This document shows, piece by piece, positions 53,959 to 64,000 of a stretch of 64,000 nt of DNA. The notes under the pieces were generated by a model. That model was not told the origin of the DNA, made no database searches, and saw only the letters and a program-made list of their open reading frames with translations. Made by a program: the position numbers and the translations under genes. Every line of letters begins with the position of its first letter. Position 1 is the stretch's first letter. This DNA comes from Chrysemys picta bellii. Its lineage: Eukaryota > Chordata > Testudines > Emydidae. The DNA is taken from assembly GCF_011386835.1 (NCBI RefSeq), contig NC_088791.1:27812998-27876997 (forward strand), given 5' to 3'.

Positions 53959-54583
53959 TAGGGCCCTACCAAATTCACGGCTATGAAAAACACATCACAG
54001 ACCGTGAAATCTGGTCTTTTGTGTGCTTTTACCCTATACTACACAGAGTTCATGGGGGGAGACCACCATTTCTCAAATTGGGGGTCCTGACCTAAAAGGG
54101 AGTTGCAGGGGGAGTTGTCAAGTTATTTTAGGGAGGGTTGCAGTACTGCCACCCTTACTTCTGCACGGCCTTCAGAGCTGATCGGCCAGAGTGGTGGCAG
54201 ATGATTACAGGTCCAGCTCTGCAGTCAGCAGCACAGAAGTAACGGTGGCAATACCGTACTAGGCCATCCTTACTTCTGTGCTGCTGGTGGTGGCTCTGCC
54301 TTCAGAGCTGGGCTTCCAGCCAGCAGTCACCGCTCTCCAGCTGCCCAGCTCTGAAGACAGAGCCACCGCCAGCAGCAACGCAGAAGGGTAGCAGTACCGC
54401 AATCCCCACCCCCACTACAATAACCTTGCAACCATCCCACAACTCCTTTTTGGGTCAGGATCCCTACAATTACACCACCATGACATTTCAGATTTAAATA
54501 CCTGAAATCATTAAATGTATTATTTTAAAAATCCTATGATCATGATATTGACCAAAATGGACTCTGAAGTTGGTAGGGCCCTA
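53959..54583. mobile_element. MITE, TAGGGCCCTACC family, complete
   Basis: The ends TAGGGCCCTACCAAATTCA and GTTGGTAGGGCCCTA are inverted repeats. The flanks GCCACATG and GCCATATG (53951-53958 and 54584-54591) differ at one base, which fits an 8-bp duplication. It includes a nested-looking palindromic middle (CAGAGCTGG words in both directions). Confidence 0.9.
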
Positions 54584-54831
54584 GCCATATGCTAGGTCCA
54601 CTTTGAGCCTGGAAGTAACTATGCAATGGCACATAAGAAAAAGAAAAGTCTAAAAACTCCTGAAAACACAAAGTAACTATTGGGAGAAAATGGAAAAAAC
54701 TAAGAAAAGCTCTCTGGACATGAGCAAAGATCCCAATATTGCAGCTAACTAGGCAAAGAAAAGAACTGATGCAGATGGAGACTGCAAAGCCCTTTTACAG
54801 CTTCAGTTCTGAACAGCTGGTTAAGTCAGAG

Positions 54832-55290
54832 CATAGGCGCCGACTCCGTGGGTGCTCTGACGCTGGAGCACCCACGGGGAAAAATTGGTAGATGCGGAGC
54901 ACCCACTGGCAGCTCCCCGACCTGCCCCCCCGCCCCAGCTCACCTCCGCCTCCTCACCTGAGCAGGCTGCCGCATCCTGCTTCTCCCCCCCTCCCTCCCA
55001 GCACTTGCGCAGCGAAACAGCTGTTTCGCGCAAGCCTGGGAGGGTGGGGGGAGGAGGAGGAATGCAGCGCGCTTGGGGAAGAGGCGGGGCCAGGGCGGGG
55101 ATTTGGGGAGGGATCCAATGGGGCAGGGAGGGGCAGAGTCGGGAGGGACCGGGGTGTGTGGGGCCAGGGTGGGGATTTGGGGAGGGATCCAATGGGGTAG
55201 GGAGTGGGCGGAGTCGGGGTGGAGCCGGGGGTGGAGTCGGGGCCGGGGAGCGTGAGCTGCCACCGGCGCCAACAAAAGTTGGCGCCTGTG
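54832..55290. mobile_element. MITE, CATAGGCGCCGACT family
   Basis: The ends CATAGGCGCCGACT and AGTTGGCGCCTGTG are inverted repeats. The flanks AGTCAGAG are identical (54824-54831 and 55291-55298). The interior has an 18-bp perfect palindrome GCGAAACAGCTGTTTCGC near 55011 and GGGATTTGGGGAGGGATCC repeated in tandem. The overlapping open frames here are compositional. Confidence 0.93.
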
Positions 55291-55298
55291 AGTCAGAG

Positions 55299-57379
<2,081 letters not shown>

Positions 57380-57560
57380 ACTTTTACAGCACTGTCCATC
57401 AGAAAACCTTAAAGCACTTTACAATCACAAATGAACTAGGCCTCACAACACCATTAAGAACAGACAGGTTAAGTGAATTATCTGATGTTGCTGAAGAAAC
57501 CTATGGCAGTGTGGAAAGTAGAATCCCTGTGCTTTATCTACAAGAACCCTGTGCCCCTCT
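57380..57560 (-). repeat. Degenerate MIR-like SINE
   Basis: AAAGCACTTTACAATCACAA, CTCACAACACCATTAAGAAC and GACAGGTTAAGTGAATTATC recall the MIR core read backwards. Strongly diverged. Confidence 0.5.
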
Positions 57561-58027
57561 AAACATTTTATCAAGACATTACACAGCACATTCTTAATCC
57601 AACCCTTCTCAGAATCATTCAAGATATGATGAATTTTAAAAGTTAAATGTGTGGGTTCAAAAACCTAATACTCAAATCGCTAATCTGGATTTGTGCGTGC
57701 AAGTCTGGTCCACTAAATTCCAAAACTTGCTTGTTTATTTGAAAAACCAACTGAAAGAGCAGGGATTTTTCTCTTAAAGGATAGAAACCCCAGTTTATCC
57801 TCAAAAGATATATGATGACAAGAAGTCCAAGTTTTAGAGAAAGGACACTAAAAGTAACATCCACATCAAGAAAGTGCTCATGATTAGAGCTTGTTGAGAA
57901 ATGGTTTTCCCATCTTGAAAAATTTTTGAGATTTAAAAAACTCTCCTGCTCTGCACTGGAATGAAACTGAGAACTTTCAAAAAATTTTCACAAAAAACAG
58001 GGGAGAGATTCTCCACCCCAGAACTGT
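57561..58027. other. SRPK2 intron, nothing recognised
   Basis: No feature seen. Confidence 0.45.
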
Positions 58028-58165
58028 CAATAGCCTTGTCATTCAGGCACTCACCTAGGATGTGAGAGACCCCCAGATCTGAGTCTCTGTTCCACATCAG
58101 GCAGAGCAGGGACTTGAACCTATCTATCCCATATCCCAGGTATGCTCTAACCACTTGGCTATAGA
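58028..58165 (-). mobile_element. tRNA-related palindromic SINE
   Basis: The right part read on the minus strand has GATAGGTTCAAGTCCCTGC, close to a pol III B box. The left part (CACTCACCTAGGATGTGAGA) is a diverged inverted copy of the same stretch, so the unit could fold as one hairpin of about 45-bp arms. Confidence 0.55.
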
Positions 58166-59614
58166 GTCAATCCTCTCTCTTTCTCTCCCACACCATTCTA
58201 GTTTTCACCAGAAATTCTATCCTTGACCTGACAAACTTTCCCAATGAAAAGTTTTAGTTTTGACTAATCAGCATTTTCCAGTTAAAAACATTTAAATGAA
58301 AAATTCCTGACCAGCTTTACTCACGATTCCTCTACTCCATCTACCACAGCAGCTCCTCATTTTAACAATGTCTATATGACACAGAGACCAAGGCAAAGAT
58401 TCTGAGAATACATTAAAGGCCCTAATTTTTCCCCCCCAAAAAACCTCTGCTTTAATGCTAGAAAGATAAGGAATTCAGTGAAGCTTAAGTAACTGATTCT
58501 CAGACATGGGGCTAAAATTTGCGATTGATAAAGTTAAGGATTTTTGCCCAGTTTTGGAAGTAGAGGATAAAACCAAAAAGCTCAATTTTTTATTGGACCT
58601 CTGTATTGTTAAGATTTAATTTTGGTTGGGGTTTCTTTTAAAAGAAATACATATTTTGAATCACATCTTTTGATAATTATTAAACTATTATCATTATTTT
58701 ATTTATTTGGTTCCTGTTCTCCACTAATCCAGCTAAGAAATATTTTTGATGAGGAATTTGAAACTCTCAAGTGATAGAAAATTATTATAGAATATTTGAT
58801 GGTAAAAAACCAATAACAACACAAAAATTTTATCTTGTTGCATTAGCAGGGTATATACATTAGACGGAAAATAGTTCTCACACACCCGCAAAGAGTCCTA
58901 AAAGCTTTAATTAAATCAAATGTATTTAAGAGGCTTGCTGGCACAATGATCCTTTCTATTATTGTGACATAATTTCAAATTATTATTTATGATATAAGTA
59001 ACAGTGAATTTCATGATCTATGACAAAGAATTATACTAATGTTAGGATTTATACATAAGAATGTTCTTAGCCCCAACTTTAATCAGATAGCTATAATCTA
59101 AATATAGAAGGTATGATGCTTCACTAAACCTGTGTGAGAAAAATATCAAATTCTATAAATATCTGTGAGGGACTGAGACCAAGACTGGGCATAATCCCTA
59201 GTTTTTATTTACATCATCTGGCAAGGGAAAGATTGAAATGGATAAGAAAAGCTACTTTTTCCTGGGTGTCAAAAAAATGCAGACAGGAAATATTCTGTTA
59301 ATATTCCTATAAATGTAATTTAGGGTGATCAAACTGTGGTATATTTTCTCACCTGGAAAGGTCATATATATAAGAATTTAACTGTTCCACATCAAGAGAT
59401 ACTTTGCCAACACTTATCAGATTCTCTCTCATTGATAGCTAACCTTCCCTCCATCTACAGGGCCAGGATTGCAGACCATTATGCCTCTGAGAGTTGATTA
59501 CTTACTACACATGGTTCATTTAAATAAAAATCAAGAATGTTCACAGATAGAAAACAAGATGCTAATTTTGGATCATTTCAATTTCAGAGCACGTTCCCTA
59601 TCAGATAGGCTAGT
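58166..59614. other. SRPK2 intron, nothing recognised
   Basis: AT-rich; no features. Confidence 0.5.
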
Positions 59615-59770
59615 GCAGGGATCGGGAACCTTTGGCACACGGTTCGCCAGGGTAAGCCCCCTGGCAGGCCGGGCCAGTTTGTTTACCTACCACGTCCGCA
59701 AGTTCGGCCAACTGTGGCTCCCACTGGCCGTGCGCTGTCCCAGGCCAACGAGGGCTGCGGGAACAATTAT
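59615..59770. mobile_element. hAT-type MITE fragment
   Basis: CAGGGATCGGGAACCTTTGG and CAGGCCGGGCCAGTTTGTTT follow a common hAT MITE end in turtles. The second end is missing. Confidence 0.65.
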
Positions 59771-61155
59771 AACTGATTGTTCACTGACTCTTTTTATTTT
59801 TTCTTAATGAAGTGTGTGTGGATTGTTTCAGCTTCTTTGTCGGAGCTTAGCTTTAAACTGTATATTTTTAGTAGGGGCTCATTTAATTTATTTGTATTAT
59901 TTCTGAATTTAATTTTTAGTAACTTCAATTTGGAAGTATTTTGGCTTTTGACTTTTTTGCTCATACTTTGTCATATTTCAAAGTCTAGGGATTTGCCTTC
60001 TTTCCTGACAAAATTTGGATTAAACTAGTTTTAGACCTATTTATTATTGAAAGACTGTTCTCAAAAGTTACTTGGATCTATATTACCAGAACCAGTTCAA
60101 TCATCCCTAGATAACCTATTAAGGAAATCAAGATTAACAATGATCATGCACAAAAATATATGTGTTGATTCATCAATTTATGCAAGCAAGGCCAATGGGA
60201 AATTATCCTAGGAAAAAATACACATTGATCTCATCTGGTTGAGCTTATAGATGGACATCCTAAAACAAGAACATGTCAATTAACTGAAATGGATACAATA
60301 CAATTAGCTATATCCAGTATGTTCCATGCAAAGTGTGCAGGCCATCTGTTTTGGGAATGCCTTACTCTGAAAAAGATATTGGGAATATATGCTAGAGAAA
60401 ACTGACCATAACACTAATCATACACTGCCAGTTATTTCTGAATTATGTCTATTACATAATAGGGATAAAAAGCAAAACTCAACAAAAGAATGTCTAAAAT
60501 GGATCAAAGTAAGTAATCCACATCTGTACAAATCCGACTCAAAACTAGATGTAAAGGATAGATCACATCACTATCTGAAACAACTTTGTATGAGAGTATA
60601 AAATAAAGTTTACATGGTAAAGAAGAAATATTTAATTCCCTATGGAGATTATTCCTATAATGTTAATAAGGAAAGGATACGTACCTTCATTCTGCTTTTC
60701 TGAATCTTAAAAATTTTTCACTCCTGGATCTCAGCTTCCTAGTGAGACACAGGTGGAAAACCACAAGCTCTGGAAGTTTTTGGCCCCAAAGAGCAGCAGT
60801 TGTGGCAAAGTGCATCTGTCAACTGCCTCCCATCTTGGTGGTCCCAAACTCCCCAGAACCACGACCAATTACAACCAATTTCACTTTAACATTTCAGTCC
60901 GATACTAATTCAGCAGGAAATCAAGGTTCCCCAAAAAGCCAAGCTGATCACACACACACAAAATTTCTTCCAAGGCAGAAAAAAACACATAGATGTAAAT
61001 ACATCACGACTGGTTAAAGAAAACTCCTCTGAACTCCCAGGGCAAAGGGATGTGTGTGTAAGAATCCTGCAAGATGATATCTTCAGAGAAGAATTGCACA
61101 CAAGTAATTTTCCCTTCTCTAAAAAGACCATCTTTGAAGGAATCTGGGTAATAAG
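59771..61155. other. SRPK2 intron, nothing recognised
   Basis: No features apart from a short CA run (60950-60961). Confidence 0.5.
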
Positions 61156-61796
61156 CAGGGCCAGCTCTAGGATTTTTGCCGCCCAAAGCAAAAATAATTT
61201 TGGCCAACCCCCTCCCCCGTTCTTTAATTACCCCACCCCCGGCCCCGCCTCAACTCCGCACCTTCCCCAAATCCCCAGCTCTGCCTCCTCCCCCAGGCTC
61301 TCAAGCCTAGGAGGGAGGGAGGGAGGGGGAGAAGCGGCGCCCGTGCCGCGGCTGCTCAGGATCTCCCCCTCCGTCCCAGGTTTGAGAGCCTGGGAGGTGG
61401 GGGAGACTCCGAGTGGCTGCGGCGCGGGCGCCGCTTCTCCCCCTCCCTCCCAGGCTCTCAAGCCTGGGACGGAGGGGGAGCAGCGGCGCGCGAAACGGCC
61501 GCTCGGGATCTCCCCCTCCCTCCCAGGTTTGAGAGCCTGGGAGGGAGGGGGAGACCCCGAGCCGCCGCGGTACGCGCCACTGCTCACCCTCCCTCCCAGA
61601 CTTGAGAGCCTGGGAGAGAGGGCGAGTAACGGCGCGCGAATCAGCTGTTTCACACGCCGTGGCAGCAGCAGCGGAGGTGAGCTAGGGCGGCCGGGGCACA
61701 TTTTTAGGGGCGGCATTCTGGCGCCGGCCATGCCGCCCCTAAAAATGTGCCGCCCCAAGCACCAGCTTGTTTTGCTGGTGCCTAGAGCCGGCCCTG
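61156..61796. mobile_element. MITE, CAGGGCCGGC family, with GC-rich palindrome array
   Basis: The ends CAGGGCCAGCTCTAGG and CCTAGAGCCGGCCCTG are inverted repeats. The flanks GTAATAAG are identical (61148-61155 and 61797-61804). The interior (61280-61680) alternates the word CTCTCAAGCCTGGGAGG and its complement at least six times with GC-rich spacers, so successive hairpins are possible. Long frames on both strands result from the lack of AT. Confidence 0.93.
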
Positions 61797-61938
61797 GTAA
61801 TAAGAATCTTGTCACATCTTGTTACAAACCCAGATTCTGAGCTCTCAGGAACAGGGATTGTTTTCATGTTATTTGTTAGTACTATGGGGCCCTGAATAGT
61901 GATTGGGCCTCCTAAACTCTACTGTAATACCAATAAGA

Positions 61939-61966
61939 AAAAAAAAAAAGCAGCAGCAGCAGCAGG
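61939..61966 (+). repeat. A-run followed by (CAG)5
   Basis: A(11)G, then CAGCAGCAGCAGCAGG. A short simple repeat in the intron. Confidence 0.9.
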
Positions 61967-63034
61967 AAGATATCCCAATGGAAAAGGCAATTTTAACTAA
62001 CAAGGGCAGACAGAACAAAGGCAACATAGTGCAAGGGACAGGTTTTTCCTGTTTTTGTTTTAAACAAACAACAAAAAAGGAGAAAAAAAATTACCTCCCT
62101 GGTAATTACCACATCAGGCCTCCTACTCAAGGACTGGTAGGGTGTGTTCCATCAAACAAAAGAACAAAATTCAACCAATTCCAAGGAGAGACATCCAGAG
62201 GAAACAAAACTGTAGAACATAGAAGAGTCTGGGCTCCCCAGCCTTGGAGCAGAACCACAGAACCGTGATACTGAAGCAAAAACACTCCTGAAAAACTGAA
62301 TACAAACGTCAGTATTCAGTGAACATACCACCTACAGCCTATGTAGATATATACATATATACCTATAATTGAACAATTCTTTGTCGACCTCTAGTGGCTA
62401 TATAAGCCTGGCATGACCCTCTAGGTTCAGGGTTGCCTGATCATACAAAATATAATATGCAGACAGCCATATAGGTGTGGGCCAACATTTTCAACATTTG
62501 GGTGCCTAAGCTGTATGTAAGGAATATTCATCACTTGGCACTCATGTTAAACAAAGTCTTAAACTCTTAAAAAGTTTTATCAGAGGCTGACTTTCAACAG
62601 AAAAAGACCCAAATAATTGCATTTGGTATAGCTGAAGACAAATTACTTGGGACTCAACCCACCAAGTAAACCAAATTTTACTTTTATTATTAAAAGCAAG
62701 AAATCAAAAACGCAGGTAAGTCACATCACAACATAATGCAATTCCACAACTACCTTACTTTGTACCTGGGACTACAGCTGAACAGAGCATAAGAATTACC
62801 CCCATACTCTTAAGTATTAATAGCCTAGTTGAAATAACATCTAAGACCTTCCATTTAAAATATCCAGATAAGAATCCTTCAGATACATTTTTGGAATTTA
62901 TTTATTTTAAAGCCCCTGCAGCCTGCAGGAGAAAAGACAAGTAACCTATACATTTTTAACATCTTACTTAAATAATACAATAAACGTTTTCATAACTGGA
63001 GCCTTTGTTTCTGTAACTAACAATGAATGCTGCT
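61967..63034. other. SRPK2 intron, nothing recognised
   Basis: No feature seen. Confidence 0.5.
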
Positions 63035-63035
63035 A

Positions 63036-63274
63036 AGGCCTTGGCTACACTCGGGAATTCACAGCGCTGCCGCGGCAGCGCTGTGAAGCACACAAGTGTA
63101 GTCGCGCAGCCAACTCTCTCCGAGGGGAATAGCGTGCAGCGCTGCAGGCTCTGATCACACTAGCGCTTTACAGCGCTGCACTCGCTGCGCTCGGGGGGTA
63201 ATGGGGGGGGCGTTTTCACACCCCTGAGCGCCGCAAGTTGCAGCGCTGTACAGCGCCAGTGTAGCCAAGGCCTA
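63036..63274. mobile_element. MITE with AGGCCTTGGCTACACT ends
   Basis: The ends AGGCCTTGGCTACACTCG and CAGTGTAGCCAAGGCCT are almost perfect inverted repeats. The interior has ACAGCGCTGC and GCCGCGGCAGCGCTGT palindromes. Second copy of the 37788-37997 family; the better preserved of the two. Confidence 0.9.
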
Positions 63275-64000
63275 AATGAGTGAAATTTGAAATAATCTTA
63301 ATACACATCTTGGTTGGTTTTGCAGAACAATGTAGAACTACAGAATGTAGAATCACATGTACTGTGCTGTTACATGACCTGTCTATTTTATTTTATTCTT
63401 GCTCTTAATACATAATAATTAAGTAGAATTTAGTTTGCTTCATGAGTGGAGTTCTGAGTTCTCAGTCAAGGGTTATATCAACTGCTAATTAATTAATTAA
63501 TTTAGGCTTTTCGGTAGGAAAAAGTCAGCCTTTCTAAAAAAAAGTAAAACTTTATGTAACAGTCATAAATACCCCCTACAGAATCAGTCTCCTAAATCCC
63601 TATTTAGGCTTCCAATAAAAGTGCCTTAATTTCAGAGGTCCTGAGCACCTGCAGCTTTGAAATCAAATGTTAGGCACCTAGCTTTGAAAACTGTGGTCAT
63701 GATCCCCGAGCAACAACACAGCCACCTGCCAAGTGCACTGATACCAAATGAAACAAGAAAGCTGGGTGGGCTGGCATGACAATATGTCCACTAAGCTAAG
63801 TACTTATCACGACCTTGGAAAGGGATTTTAGAACTTTCTTTAACACCACTGCAGTCTAGAAAATGTGGAGGCTACAGCTGTATAAAACACACTGCTGAAT
63901 AATCCTACACCATTGGAACCTATACCACTATTGAGAAGTGACTTGCCATGTAAGAAGAATAGCCTTTATTAGTTTGTGAAGGACTCCACTAAGACCCCAC
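63275..64000. other. SRPK2 intron to window end
   Basis: No exon, repeat end or RNA gene recognised. Confidence 0.5.

Noticed and set aside
58100..58165. tRNA gene
   Set aside because: Only a B-box-like stretch is present; no full cloverleaf with anticodon arm, and the unit is palindromic like a SINE.
61052..61840. Open frame of 262 codons, and one of 195 codons on the other strand
   Set aside because: Both cover a MITE with a GC-rich palindrome array and clear target duplications. The frames are open because the sequence lacks AT-rich stops; they read as repeated Pro/Gly/Ser/Arg and mirror each other.
63036..63274. CRISPR-like repeat array
   Set aside because: The repeated AGCGCTGC words are internal palindromes of a MITE without regular spacing; the genome is vertebrate.

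Overview
This is a stretch of vertebrate genome. The only host gene I can support is SRPK2 (SR-protein kinase 2), on the minus strand. Eight constant or canonical exons plus one extra exon lie between 13460 and 56891. They run from the catalytic loop (HTD-IKPEN) through the long spacer insert and the DLG segment into the MAPK-insert/docking region. The upstream exons (N-terminus, N-lobe) must lie beyond 64000 and the last coding exon(s) before position 1, so the whole window is transcribed SRPK2 interior.

The organism is most likely a turtle (cryptodire). The introns are full of CR1 LINEs, DIRS tyrosine-recombinase retrotransposons, Penelope-like elements with a GIY-YIG tail, many hAT-type MITEs with 8-bp target duplications, a tRNA-like SINE with a CR1-like tail at about 51.7 kb, and old ERV sequence. 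This mix is typical of Testudines; a crocodilian is less likely. No bacterial, CRISPR or operon structure is present.

Layout. 1-10 kb: intronic CR1, DIRS and degenerate retrovirus-like remnants, then a CR1 copy about 4 kb long. 10-13.4 kb: repeat-poor intron. 13.46-14.85 kb: two homologous 93-bp exons in tandem, then the exon upstream of them. 15-23 kb: MITEs and a solo LTR. 23-26 kb: a DIRS element. 26.36-26.67 kb: two exons with the DLG motif and the segment after it. 27.8-44.9 kb: a large intron with CR1, a foldback hAT element, Penelope, DIRS and nested MITEs. 44.9-52.5 kb: the spacer exons (480, 247 and 26 bp), with long inverted repeats around the 247-bp exon. 53-56.7 kb: MITEs. 56.73-56.89 kb: the catalytic-loop exon. 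57-64 kb: intron with a GC-rich palindromic MITE.

The most interesting feature is the exon pair at 13460-13552 and 14022-14114. Both are 93 bp, have the same phase, are open throughout and have consensus AG/GT splice ends. Both encode the same 31-residue segment of the kinase, including the two acidic docking-groove residues. One version reads as classic SRPK2 and the other resembles SRPK1. They look like mutually exclusive alternatives that would change the surface next to the substrate docking groove. Second is the inverted-repeat pair around the 247-bp spacer exon, which could favour exon circularisation or skipping.
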